Made by a program: the position numbers and the translations under genes. Below the pieces are notes generated by a model. The model worked only from the letters and a program-made list of their open reading frames with translations. It did not search any database and was not told where the DNA came from. DNA of 12,655 bases from Balneolales bacterium (GTDB taxonomy: Bacteria; Bacteroidota; Rhodothermia; Balneolales; Natronogracilivirgulaceae): NCBI GenBank assembly GCA_007135895.1, contig SLHZ01000027.1, positions 1 to 12,655 of the forward strand, read 5' to 3'. Below, piece by piece: positions 5,742 through 12,655 of this stretch (the first letter of the stretch is position 1; every line of letters begins with the position of its first letter).

Positions 5742-8597
5742 TCATGCGCTCGGGCAATGCTGACGGTATCGTTCCATTTCACGTCGGAGGAATTGTCCGG
5801 TGTGAAGATCCTTTTGACGGGCGAGCTCTTCGGGAGTGCCTCTGAACTGAATCCGGCCGCCTTCGTCCCCGCCTTCCGGCCCGAGATCGATGACGTGGTC
5901 GGCGGCAAGGACAAGATCCAGGTTGTGTTCGATGACCACCACGGTGTTGCCCTTGTCAACCAGCTTTTGTATGACATCGACGAGCATGCTCACATCCTGA
6001 AAATGCAGTCCGGTGGTGGGTTCGTCCATGATGTACATGGTGTCACCGGTTCCGATCTTCGATAGCTCGCGGGCCAGTTTGATCCGCTGGGCTTCCCCGC
6101 CGGACAGGGTGGTGCTGGACTGACCGAGTGTCAGATAACCCAGACCCACAGAGGTCATGGTCCGCAGGATACGCTTGACACGCGGTACGGCATCAAAGAA
6201 CCCGAGGGCCTCTTCAATGGGCATTTCCAGTACATCAGCAATGGTTTTTCCCTTGTAGCGGATATCCAGGGTTTCCCGGTTGTATCGCTTTCCATTGCAG
6301 CTTTCGCAGGTCACGTACACATCGGGCAGGAAATTCATCTCGATCTTCTTCACCCCGTCTCCCTTGCACGCTTCACAGCGTCCGCCCGAAACATTAAAGG
6401 AAAAGCGGCCTTGTCCGTACCCCCGAATTTTGGCTTCCGGCAGCTCGGCAAACAGGGAGCGGATCACATCAAAAACCTTGGTGTAGGTCCCCGGGTTGGA
6501 GCGGGGCGTCCGGCCAATGGGGCTCTGGTCGATGGATATGACTTTATTCAGATGCTCCAGGCCATGGACTTCATCATAGGGTAAAGGCACTGCCTGTGAG
6601 TGATAAAAGTGGCTTTGAAGCAGGGGAGTGACGGTTTGGTTGATCAGCGAACTTTTTCCGCTTCCGCTTACTCCTGTGACGCAGATGAAAGTGCCCAGAG
6701 GCAGCCTGAGTTCGACCGACTTCAGGTTGTGTCCCCGCGCGCCGCTGACCACCAACTCCCTGCCATTACCGGAACGTCGTTCGCCGGGAAGCGCAATGGT
6801 GCGCTCGTAACGCAGAAACCGTGCAGTCAGCGACTCAGGGTCCAGCCCGGAAGGGGAACCCTGGCTGACAATGTGCCCGCCGAAACGGCCCGCTCCCGGA
6901 CCCAGATCGATCACATGGTCTGCGTGTTCTATGGTTTCACGGTCATGCTCCACCACGATCACACTGTTGCCAAGATCCCTCAGCTGTTTCAGGGAGTTGA
7001 TAAGGCGGATATTGTCCCGCTGATGCAGTCCGATGCTGGGTTCATCCAGGATGTAAAGCACGCCCACAAGCTGTGTTCCGATCTGCGTGGCCAGTCGTAT
7101 CCTCTGCGCTTCCCCGCCGCTGATGGTTTGTGCTTCGCGGTCGAGCGTGAGGTAGGAAAGGCCGACATTGAGCAGGAAATCGAGACGATCGCGTATCTCC
7201 TTGAGGATGGGCATGGCAATAATACGCTGGCGGTCGTCAATTTCAAGCCGGTCGATGGCATGACGCAGGCCGCGGATGTCCATCTTCACCAGATCATGGA
7301 TGGTGTGTCCGCCGATTTTGTAAGACAGTGCCTGTTTGTTGAGTCTGCCGCCCTGACAGCTCTCACAGGGTATACGGTTCATGAAAGCCCTGGCTTTGTC
7401 ACGCTGGGCCGGCGATGAAGAGTGTTCGTACTGTTCGCGGATCAGGGCAACGAGGCCCGGAAAAGCGTGACGGTAGGCGATGTTCGTGTCGCGAAACTCG
7501 TAATGGACATTGAATTTTTCCTCGCCGCTGCCGGACATCATAATGTTGCGCAGCGACTCCGGCAGATCTTTCACGGGCCGGTCGAAGGAGGCTCCGAAGG
7601 ACTTGAAGACCGATTCGAGCTGACGGAAGACAAAGATGCCGCGGGGTTTGCCCAGAAAGCGGATCGCCCCCTCACTGATACTCAAACCGGGATTGGGCAG
7701 CACCAGTCCGGGATCTACATCATAACGGTATCCCAGACCGTCACAGTGAGAACAGGCACCATAGGGTGAATTGAAGGAGAACAGGTTGGGTGCGGGTTCG
7801 TCATAAGAGAGACCGCTTTCAGGATCGAAGAGGTTCTGGGAGAACAAAATGTCCCGATAAGCCTTTTTTCCGGACTTTTCTTCAACAGCCAGGATCAGGT
7901 TGCCATCGGCCATCTCCAGTGCAGCGCTTACACTCTGGGTGATCCGGTTCCGGCTGTTTTCGGAGACCACAAAACGATCCACCACCACTTCAATGTCATG
8001 TGTCTTGTAGCGGTCGACCTGCATGCCCGGTTCGATTTCGTGAAAGGTACCGTCAACACGAACCCGTATGAATCCCTGTTTGAGTGTCTGCTCAAAGAGC
8101 TCACGGTAGTGTCCCTTGCGTCTCCGGACTACCGGTGCCAGACAGTAGGCCCGGGTGCCTTCAGGCAGCTGGAGTATGGTATTGATGACCTCTTCAGAAG
8201 TCTGCTTTTTCATCCTGTTGCCGCTTATCCAGGAGTAGGGGGTTGCCGCCCTTGCATACAAAAGCCGGAGATAGTCGTAAATCTCCGTCACGGTGCCTAC
8301 GGTAGACCGTGGGTTCCGGCTGGTTGTCTTCTGGTCGATGGCAATGACCGGTGACAGCCCGTCGATGAAGTCGGTCTCAGGCCGCTCCATCATGCCCATA
8401 AACTGCCGGGCGTATGCGGAAAGGGACTCCATGAAACGGCGTTGTCCTTCGGCGTATATGGTGTCAAAGGCAAGGGAGGTCTTCCCGGACCCGGAGATGC
8501 CGGTAACTACCACGAAGCGGTCTCTGGGAATATCGATATCGATGTTCCTGAGATTGTGCTCCCTGGCTCCGCGTACGACAATGTGCGTTCTGGACAT
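5742..8597 (-). CDS. uvrA: UvrABC excision nuclease, damage-recognition ATPase UvrA
   Basis: Cytosolic ABC-type ATPase that dimerises, loads UvrB at bulky DNA lesions and starts nucleotide excision repair. From the chosen start it has 951 residues, normal for UvrA. It has two ATP-binding halves: Walker A GISGSGKT (33-40) and GVSGSGKSS (642-650), signatures SGGEAQRI (493-500 and 832-839), and Walker B-type LDEPSIGLH (517-525) and MDEPTTGLH (857-865). The second zinc module is complete (Cys741, Cys744, Cys764, Cys767). In the first module Cys282 and Cys285 remain, but the usual upstream CPxCG is DPESG (258-262). A further CESC lies at 411-414. The frame stays open upstream to 8771, adding 58 residues. 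I rejected that start because family homology begins at MSRTHIVVRGAREHNL. The gene is divergent from the propeller gene, and damage-inducible control is plausible but not shown. Confidence 0.97.
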   Translation of the reverse strand: MSRTHIVVRGAREHNLRNIDIDIPRDRFVVVTGISGSGKTSLAFDTIYAEGQRRFMESLSAYARQFMGMMERPETDFIDGLSPVIAIDQKTTSRNPRSTVGTVTEIYDYLRLLYARAATPYSWISGNRMKKQTSEEVINTILQLPEGTRAYCLAPVVRRRKGHYRELFEQTLKQGFIRVRVDGTFHEIEPGMQVDRYKTHDIEVVVDRFVVSENSRNRITQSVSAALEMADGNLILAVEEKSGKKAYRDILFSQNLFDPESGLSYDEPAPNLFSFNSPYGACSHCDGLGYRYDVDPGLVLPNPGLSISEGAIRFLGKPRGIFVFRQLESVFKSFGASFDRPVKDLPESLRNIMMSGSGEEKFNVHYEFRDTNIAYRHAFPGLVALIREQYEHSSSPAQRDKARAFMNRIPCESCQGGRLNKQALSYKIGGHTIHDLVKMDIRGLRHAIDRLEIDDRQRIIAMPILKEIRDRLDFLLNVGLSYLTLDREAQTISGGEAQRIRLATQIGTQLVGVLYILDEPSIGLHQRDNIRLINSLKQLRDLGNSVIVVEHDRETIEHADHVIDLGPGAGRFGGHIVSQGSPSGLDPESLTARFLRYERTIALPGERRSGNGRELVVSGARGHNLKSVELRLPLGTFICVTGVSGSGKSSLINQTVTPLLQSHFYHSQAVPLPYDEVHGLEHLNKVISIDQSPIGRTPRSNPGTYTKVFDVIRSLFAELPEAKIRGYGQGRFSFNVSGGRCEACKGDGVKKIEMNFLPDVYVTCESCNGKRYNRETLDIRYKGKTIADVLEMPIEEALGFFDAVPRVKRILRTMTSVGLGYLTLGQSSTTLSGGEAQRIKLARELSKIGTGDTMYIMDEPTTGLHFQDVSMLVDVIQKLVDKGNTVVVIEHNLDLVLAADHVIDLGPEGGDEGGRIQFRGTPEELARQKDLHTGQFLRREMERYRQHCPSA

Positions 8598-8771
8598 GTT
8601 TTGCCGGATCGTATATTCTTGTGGGTGTTTCGGGTCGGTTTTTCCGTCCGTTTCTTGCAGTCGCTTGTTTTGGATCTGTTCTCTTCTGCCGGACTCCCGG
8701 CCGTCCTGAAAAGAAGCCGGGTTGTAATGTACCACCTGGCCGGCATTATTTAAACCCGCATAAAGGGTCAA

Positions 8772-8801
8772 ATCATTCGTTTATTCGGATATTCGAATGA
8801 T
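8772..8801. promoter_or_regulatory. Three 8-base ATTCG iterons inside an inverted repeat
   Basis: ATTCG recurs three times with an exact 8-base step: ATTCGTTT at 8775, ATTCGGAT at 8783 and ATTCGAAT at 8791. The block is framed by the inverted pair ATCATTCG (8772-8779) and CGAATGAT (8794-8801). It sits in the 319-base control region between the divergent uvrA and propeller genes, about 175 bases upstream of the uvrA start and 116 upstream of the propeller start. Such an arrangement often marks an operator. It does not match the E. coli LexA consensus (CTGT-N8-ACAG). The bound factor is unknown. Confidence 0.5.
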
Positions 8802-8832
8802 ATCTGTATCTTGCTATCGAAAACAACACGAA

Positions 8833-8860
8833 ATGTGACGGCCTGTGTGATGTGACGGCC
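8833..8860. repeat. 11-base direct repeat upstream of the propeller gene
   Basis: ATGTGACGGCC occurs twice without mismatch at 8833-8843 and 8850-8860, a 17-base step. The second copy ends 56 bases before the propeller start codon. The position suits an operator or activator half-sites for that gene, but no known regulator is recognised. The remainder of the 8598-8916 gap holds no gene that I can support. Confidence 0.55.
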
Positions 8861-8904
8861 GTAAATGAACCGAAACTGAGTGTAATATCTGGAAATCTGA
8901 AAAT

Positions 8905-8914
8905 AGGAAAAGGG
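8905..8914 (+). promoter_or_regulatory. Purine-rich ribosome binding site of the propeller gene
   Basis: AGGAAAAGGG ends 2 bases before the ATG at 8917, with the AGGA core about 8 bases away. It is the only clearly SD-like stretch next to a start codon in this window; the other genes have A/T-rich leaders. It supports 8917 as the start. Confidence 0.6.
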
Positions 8915-8916
8915 TT

Positions 8917-9885
8917 ATGAGGAATCATGAAATAAAGCAAACATGGCCTGTGATGGCGCTGGCCTTCATGTTCACGATCGCACTGACGGCTGTCGCAGTT
9001 GCCGGCATCGGAAAAACTGCCGAGGAGCATGCCCCGGAAGAATCAACATGGGTCCATGGTGATGGCCCCTATGGCGGTTCGGTATGGTCGGTCCTGGTCA
9101 CCCGTGACGGCCTCATCCTGGCCGGTACACTAAGCCATGGGGCCTACTTTTCAGCCGGAGAGGGATTGGGCTGGCTGCAAAGCAATCTTACCGGTGTTTC
9201 TGTGTATGGCTTTGCGCGGGGAGCTCGTGAAACGGTATTTGCAGCAACACAAAATGGCGTTTACCGCTCCGATGACAATGGCAGAAACTGGACACTCGCC
9301 TCAGAGGGTATGAAGGAGCGAAGAGTGCAGACGGTGCTGGTGCATGAAAGCGGACGCGTACTGGCTGCGACACTCGGTGGCGGTATTTATATTTCCGACG
9401 ATCAGGGAGCCAGCTGGCAGGAGGCAAACGAGGGACTGCCGCTGAAGTTTGCCTATGCCCTGGGTGCACATCAGGATGGAAGCATCGTGGCCGGAGTCAC
9501 GAACCGAATCTACCGGTCAACCGACGGTGGAAAAAGCTGGAACGAAACCCGGACGGATTTCCCTCATGTCCGCTCTCATGCAATCGTCGGCAATGAGGAT
9601 GGCTGGCTTTTTGCCGCCACGGATGAAGGTGTCTACTATTCGGAGGATGCAGGAAATACCTGGAAGGAGTCGGGCAATCAGTTTGCCGGTTCCGTGGTTT
9701 ATGACCTTGCCGTTACCAGCGACAACCGGATTTTTGCCGCCACCCGTGAGGGTATCTATGTTTCATCCGATGCCGGAGCCACATGGGAACCGGACGGTTT
9801 GGACAATCAGCCGGTCTACGCGGTCGATTATGGTTCGGGCCGGGTCGTCGCAGGGGCCAATCCGGGCGTCTTCTATCGTAAATAA
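8917..9885 (+). CDS. Secreted Asp-box (BNR-like) seven-bladed beta-propeller protein
   Basis: A 322-residue protein with a signal peptide (hydrophobic core about 12-29, ALTAVAVAG, probable cleavage near 29). The mature part is built from repeats of about 41 residues, each ending in an Asp-box of the form S-x-D-x-G-x-x-W. Boxes lie at 118-125, 160-167, 201-208, 242-249 and 283-290, with a degenerate one at 79-86. The final unit stops at GVFYRK just before its box, giving seven blades if the last closes with the N-terminal strand. The fold resembles Ycf48/HCF136, sortilin-type and sialidase-like propellers. No sialidase catalytic set is visible, so a binding or scaffold role is more likely. It lacks a Por-type C-terminal sorting domain. 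It lies 8 bases ahead of tsaD, so the two are probably co-transcribed. Ligand and partner are unknown. Confidence 0.88.
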   Translation: MRNHEIKQTWPVMALAFMFTIALTAVAVAGIGKTAEEHAPEESTWVHGDGPYGGSVWSVLVTRDGLILAGTLSHGAYFSAGEGLGWLQSNLTGVSVYGFARGARETVFAATQNGVYRSDDNGRNWTLASEGMKERRVQTVLVHESGRVLAATLGGGIYISDDQGASWQEANEGLPLKFAYALGAHQDGSIVAGVTNRIYRSTDGGKSWNETRTDFPHVRSHAIVGNEDGWLFAATDEGVYYSEDAGNTWKESGNQFAGSVVYDLAVTSDNRIFAATREGIYVSSDAGATWEPDGLDNQPVYAVDYGSGRVVAGANPGVFYRK

Positions 9886-9893
9886 ATTACTCC

Positions 9894-10964
9894 ATGATCA
9901 TTCTGGGGATAGAATCCTCCTGTGACGAAACAGCGGCGGCCGTATACGACGGAGAACGGCTTCGCTCAAATGTCATCGCGTCCCAGTCCGATCATATCCG
10001 GTTTGGCGGCATTGTGCCCGAACTGGCATCGCGGGCGCATGAGCGGGTTATTGTCCCGACTGTCGCACGCGCCCTTGAAGAGGCCGGACTCCGCGATGAA
10101 CTCCCCGATGCCATCGCCGTGACCGAAGGTCCGGGTCTCATGGGCTCCCTGCTGGTCGGACTCTGTTTTGCGAAAGGGCTGTCCATTCGATGGAAAAAGC
10201 CCGTGATCGGCGTGAACCACATCGATGCGCATATTTATGCCGCCTATATCGATGAAAAGCCAAAGCTGCCATTTGTGAGCCTGGTGGTCTCAGGAGGGCA
10301 TACCCAGATATTCTACGTATCCGAACCGCTCCAACACATTCTCATGGGCCAGACGCGGGACGATGCCGCCGGAGAGGCTTTCGATAAAATCGGCAAGCTC
10401 CTGGGTCTGGATTATCCGGCCGGACCTGAAATCGACCGGCTGGCCGGGAACGGCGATCCCGGTTTTTTTGATTTTCCGCGGGCCATGCTCAAAAAAGGAC
10501 TTGATTTCAGCTTTTCCGGCCTGAAAACAGCCGTTTTATACTACCTGCAGGATGTCCCCGAAAACAACCGGTCTGATTTTATCCGGGAAAACAGGGAGGA
10601 TCTTTGCGCCAGTATATCGGCCGCCATCACTGATGTGCTGATCCACAAGCTGGAAAAGGCCGCAAAGAAAACCGGTGTCCGGAGTGTAATCATAGCCGGT
10701 GGGGTATCAGCCAACTCCATGCTGAGGGAAAAAGCACGGCAGATGGCCCGGAAAAACCGGCTCACCCTGCATATACCGCATCCGCGCTATTGCACCGACA
10801 ATGCCGCCATGATAGCGGTAACCGGCTGGTTCAAGGCACAAAAGGGGCTTTTTGACTCGCTTCACCTCAAACCTTATGCCCGTCACCAGTGGACACGGTA
10901 CGGGATGCCTCAACCGCAAGCCGATCCACCCTGTTGTTCCTCTCGTCATCGGAGTGACCCTTGA
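9894..10964 (+). CDS. tsaD: tRNA N6-adenosine threonylcarbamoyltransferase TsaD
   Basis: Cytosolic enzyme that, with TsaB and TsaE, transfers the threonylcarbamoyl group from threonylcarbamoyl-AMP to A37 of ANN-decoding tRNAs (t6A). The 356 residues show ESSCDETAAA (7-16), the metal ligands His109 and His113 in NHIDAH, VSGGHTQ (132-138), the GEAFDKIGKLLGL block (160-172), DFSFSGLKTA (204-213), GGVSAN (269-274) and the metal ligand Asp302 in CTDNAAM. Family homology ends near 335. The last 20 residues, from about 337, form a Pro/Arg/Cys-rich tail encoded where the gene overlaps the antisense rnhA. The start at 9894 places the conserved MIILGIESSCDET at the N-terminus, 8 bases after the propeller stop, and no SD is seen. 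tsaB and tsaE are not in the window. Confidence 0.97.
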   Translation: MIILGIESSCDETAAAVYDGERLRSNVIASQSDHIRFGGIVPELASRAHERVIVPTVARALEEAGLRDELPDAIAVTEGPGLMGSLLVGLCFAKGLSIRWKKPVIGVNHIDAHIYAAYIDEKPKLPFVSLVVSGGHTQIFYVSEPLQHILMGQTRDDAAGEAFDKIGKLLGLDYPAGPEIDRLAGNGDPGFFDFPRAMLKKGLDFSFSGLKTAVLYYLQDVPENNRSDFIRENREDLCASISAAITDVLIHKLEKAAKKTGVRSVIIAGGVSANSMLREKARQMARKNRLTLHIPHPRYCTDNAAMIAVTGWFKAQKGLFDSLHLKPYARHQWTRYGMPQPQADPPCCSSRHRSDP

Positions 10965-11343
10965 CTTTCACCCAGTTCACCTGATGGGGAGACATGGCCT
11001 GCAGCAGTTCTTCCCACAGATCCCGGTTTTCAACCGGTTTTTTATCGGCTCTTCTCCATCCCCTGCGCAGCCAATTATCAATCCAGCCCCTGGTGAAGGT
11101 ATTGATGATCAATGCGCTGTCGCTGTGCAGGTTGACCCGGCAGGGTTTTTTCAGTGCGCGGAGCGCTTCGATGACCGCCTTCAGCTCCATCCGGTTGTTG
11201 GTCGTATGAGGTGCCGCTCCGCTCAGGGTCTTTTCACGGCCATTCCATATCAACAGGGCGCCCCATCCACCCGGACCCGGATTGCCGCGGCAGGCGCCGT
11301 CGGTATAAATGGTGACCAGTGGTATCTTCGCATCGGTATTCAT
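10867..11343 (-). CDS. rnhA: Ribonuclease HI
   Basis: Cytosolic endonuclease that cuts the RNA strand of RNA:DNA hybrids, acting on R-loops and replication primers. It has 158 residues, close to E. coli RNase HI (155). The catalytic acids are all visible: Asp15 in YTDGACRGNPGPGGWGA, Glu53 in NNRMELKA, Asp75 in LHSDSAL, and Asp140 in NNRVDRLA. The conserved active-site His130 lies in KVKGHSDD. The basic WLRRGWRRADKKPV (91-104) matches the substrate-binding basic protrusion. Its ATG overlaps the pyrF stop as ATGA, so translation is probably coupled. Its 3' end overlaps convergent tsaD by 98 bases, and this overlap includes the codons of His130 and Asp140, so here the sequence is constrained by rnhA. 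Confidence 0.97.
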   Translation of the reverse strand: MNTDAKIPLVTIYTDGACRGNPGPGGWGALLIWNGREKTLSGAAPHTTNNRMELKAVIEALRALKKPCRVNLHSDSALIINTFTRGWIDNWLRRGWRRADKKPVENRDLWEELLQAMSPHQVNWVKVKGHSDDERNNRVDRLAVEASRTVSTGDGHKV

Positions 11344-12197
11344 GGATTATCATTGACAGTTATACTCCCGGCAAGGGGCAGAAGTTTTTTCTTGTAATGG
11401 TCAACGGCATGGCTGATCTGCTGTTTCCAGGTCCGGCTGCTGTCCGGGTCGAATGCCGCCAGACCCCGGCTGACATTGACCAGTATGGGGCCCTTGTGCT
11501 CTTTCAGCAGCAGGGAGAGATCCCTGACAGATCCGCCCTGTGCACCGATACCGGGAATGAGCAGGGGAGCCTCCGGATACGCCATCAGAACGGGCCGCGC
11601 ATAGTCGCTCTGCGTGGCACCCATGACCATGCCGACCGTTCCGGGATAACGCCGGGCCAGATGAGCGAAATTTTCCGCAAGGTATTCACTCAGGGATGAC
11701 CTGCCCTCGAACGGGCGAAGCATCAGATCGGCCGCCCCGGGATTTGATGTAAGAGTGAGCGCATAAACGGCCCGGTGGTCATCCTGCAAAAACGGCACCA
11801 GTGTTTCCATGCCCATGAAAGGGGATAGCGTGATGGCATCACAGTTCAGCCGGTCGAAAAAAGCAGCCTTGTAGCGCCGGGCCGTATGTGGGACATCCCC
11901 CCGCTTGGCGTCGGCAATCACAATTTTGTCCCGCGGTATGGCATCAATCACATCACTGATAACCTGGAAGGCATCCTTGCCAAGAGCCTCAAAAAAGGCG
12001 GCATTGAGCTTGTACGCCGCCACCGATGCCTGTGTCTGCTCAATGATTTGATGACAAAAAGCGAATGCCTTGTCAGCCTCGGACCGGTTATTTTTCAGGA
12101 TATCGGTTGGGAAAAGATCCGGATCAGGGTCCAGCCCGGCACACAATAAGGATTGAGCCTGGTGAATCGCGTTTTTCAGTTTCTCAATGTAGGTCAT
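11340..12197 (-). CDS. pyrF: Orotidine 5'-phosphate decarboxylase, subfamily 2
   Basis: Catalyses OMP to UMP plus CO2, the last step of de novo pyrimidine synthesis. The 285 residues match the longer subfamily 2 enzymes rather than the roughly 230-residue E. coli type. The catalytic tetrad region is IADAKRGD (94-101), with Lys98 flanked by Asp96 and Asp101. Substrate contacts include CAGLDPD (19-25), the phosphate-binding loop PGIGAQGG (215-222) and NVSRG (241-245). The ending beyond 250 is helical, as expected. The start at 12197 gives the usual N-terminus ahead of the first helix; no SD is seen. It is first in a two-gene unit with rnhA, the TGA stop overlapping the rnhA ATG, and is divergent from the methyltransferase gene across 198 bases. 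Confidence 0.97.
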   Translation of the reverse strand: MTYIEKLKNAIHQAQSLLCAGLDPDPDLFPTDILKNNRSEADKAFAFCHQIIEQTQASVAAYKLNAAFFEALGKDAFQVISDVIDAIPRDKIVIADAKRGDVPHTARRYKAAFFDRLNCDAITLSPFMGMETLVPFLQDDHRAVYALTLTSNPGAADLMLRPFEGRSSLSEYLAENFAHLARRYPGTVGMVMGATQSDYARPVLMAYPEAPLLIPGIGAQGGSVRDLSLLLKEHKGPILVNVSRGLAAFDPDSSRTWKQQISHAVDHYKKKLLPLAGSITVNDNP

Positions 12198-12278
12198 GGT
12201 GGTTTTTTACTTGTTGTCAGCAGGGTGCCAATGCCGGGGGGAAATGGCAAACCGCAGATACAAGGTAGGTGTTTTTCC

Positions 12279-12374
12279 GCGAAATGACTGCGAAATGTTC
12301 GCATAATCTTCGAGAAATCTTCGCAAAATATCCGTGAAAACTCCGTCAAAGGATCGTATTTTAGCGAAATTGCC
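12279..12374. repeat. Degenerate 11-base tandem array with phased A-tracts
   Basis: CG dinucleotides recur at 12280, 12291, 12300, 12311, 12322, 12333, 12344, 12355 and 12365: steps of 11, 9, 11, 11, 11, 11, 11 and 10. Most are followed by an A-rich stretch. Units include GCGAAATGACT, TCGAGAAATCT, TCGCAAAATAT and CCGTGAAAACT, giving roughly NCG-N-AAAAT-CT. The array fills the middle of the 198-base gap between divergent pyrF and the methyltransferase gene. A-tracts repeated about once per helical turn are known to bend DNA, so this may be a curved promoter region or an array of sites for one protein. The periodicity is seen directly; the role is inferred. Confidence 0.65.
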
Positions 12375-12395
12375 TGCCACAAACAACGATAATAA

Positions 12396-12655
12396 ATGGC
12401 CCGGAAAGAGTGGTTTGAAACCTGGTTTGACAGCCGGCTCTATGAAAAGCTTTATGCCGGCCGGGATGCTGCGGAGGCTTCCCGCTTTGTGAACTGGCTG
12501 AACCTGCATTATCCGCCGGAAAAATACCCCCGATGCCTGGATATGGGATGCGGAAGGGGGCGGCATGCCCTCCTTTTGGCCTCAACCGGATATCGTGTGA
12601 CCGGTGTGGACCTCTCGCCGAAGGCCATTGAAAAAAAAAAAAAAAAATGTGAAGA
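12396..12655 (+). CDS. Class I SAM-dependent methyltransferase, 5' part only
   Basis: The first 86 codons of a gene that runs off the window. The protein starts MARKEWFETWFDSRLYEKLY, with the SAM-binding motif I LDMGCGRGRH at 48-57 and motif II acidic residue Asp72 in GVDLS (70-74). This is a Rossmann-fold methyltransferase of the broad Methyltransf_11/25 type. The WFDS...Y..LY.GRD opening is like small Bacteroidota methyltransferases of unknown substrate. The frame stays open through a 17-A run that encodes Glu79 plus five Lys, then continues with Cys-Glu. The start at 12396 follows the A/T-rich leader ACGATAATAA with no SD. The substrate cannot be told. If the poly-A run is miscounted or slips, the true downstream frame could differ. 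Confidence 0.85.
   Translation, partial: MARKEWFETWFDSRLYEKLYAGRDAAEASRFVNWLNLHYPPEKYPRCLDMGCGRGRHALLLASTGYRVTGVDLSPKAIEKKKKKCE
12631..12647 (+). repeat. 17-A homopolymer inside the methyltransferase reading frame
   Basis: Seventeen consecutive A bases follow a single G at 12630, giving GAA plus five AAA codons in frame. It is by far the longest mononucleotide run in a window of moderate G+C. The run lies where related proteins have a helix of the type AIEKAR. It may be a slippage-prone tract or an assembly artefact near a contig edge. Confidence 0.95.

Noticed and set aside
5723..5977. An upstream extension of the 181-residue protein
   Set aside because: It overlaps the uvrA 3' end on the same strand in another frame. 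The Met at 5722 just before the hydrophobic segment is the better start.
6600..7418. A 272-codon open frame on the plus strand
   Set aside because: It lies wholly antisense to uvrA and reflects its codon bias. There is no domain, SD or independent context to support it.
8598..8771. A 58-residue N-terminal extension of UvrA in the same frame
   Set aside because: The added residues are low in family-like content, and UvrA homology begins at the Met at 8597.
12207..12566. A 119-codon minus-strand open frame over the 11-base array and the methyltransferase start
   Set aside because: It runs antisense through conserved methyltransferase codons and has no recognisable domain. Its openness follows from the repeat array, whose 11-base step does not keep a reading frame.

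Overview
The window is a compact bacterial chromosome segment of roughly 54% G+C (estimated by eye) made almost entirely of housekeeping genes. I see no tRNA, rRNA, CRISPR array, transposase, phage gene or recognisable defence system. SecD and SecF are separate genes, UvrA lacks the first Cys pair of its first zinc module, and most start codons lack a clear Shine-Dalgarno sequence and follow A/T-rich leaders. Together these suggest a member of the Bacteroidota/FCB group with unfused secD and secF, such as Balneolota or Rhodothermota. This placement is an inference, not a proof.

Layout. Positions 9-4687, minus strand: secD, secF, a STAS-domain anti-sigma-antagonist-like gene, then purA. The first three look like one transcription unit. 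An intrinsic terminator sits just ahead of purA, so purA depends on readthrough or on a very short private leader. Positions 4688-5176 have no gene. They hold a tandem duplication upstream of secD, a strong leftward terminator flanked by imperfect 40-base repeats, and a hairpin-rich 3' region. Positions 5177-8597, minus strand: uvrA followed 19 bases later by an unrecognised 181-residue protein with one N-terminal membrane segment.

Positions 8598-8916 form a divergent control region with short iterated motifs. Positions 8917-10964, plus strand: a secreted seven-bladed Asp-box beta-propeller protein and tsaD (tRNA t6A synthesis), 8 bases apart. The tsaD 3' end overlaps the convergent rnhA by 98 bases. 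Positions 10867-12197, minus strand: pyrF and rnhA, coupled by an ATGA overlap. Positions 12198-12395 form a second divergent region carrying a run of about nine degenerate 11-base units with phased A-tracts. Position 12396 to the end, plus strand: the start of a class I SAM methyltransferase, interrupted near the window edge by a 17-A homopolymer.

The genes serve protein export (SecDF), purine and pyrimidine synthesis (PurA, PyrF), nucleotide excision repair (UvrA), RNA:DNA hybrid removal (RNase HI) and tRNA modification (TsaD). I found no convincing new multi-gene system. The most unusual signals are non-coding: the purA leader structure, the phased 11-base array, the duplication ahead of secD, and the poly-A run.
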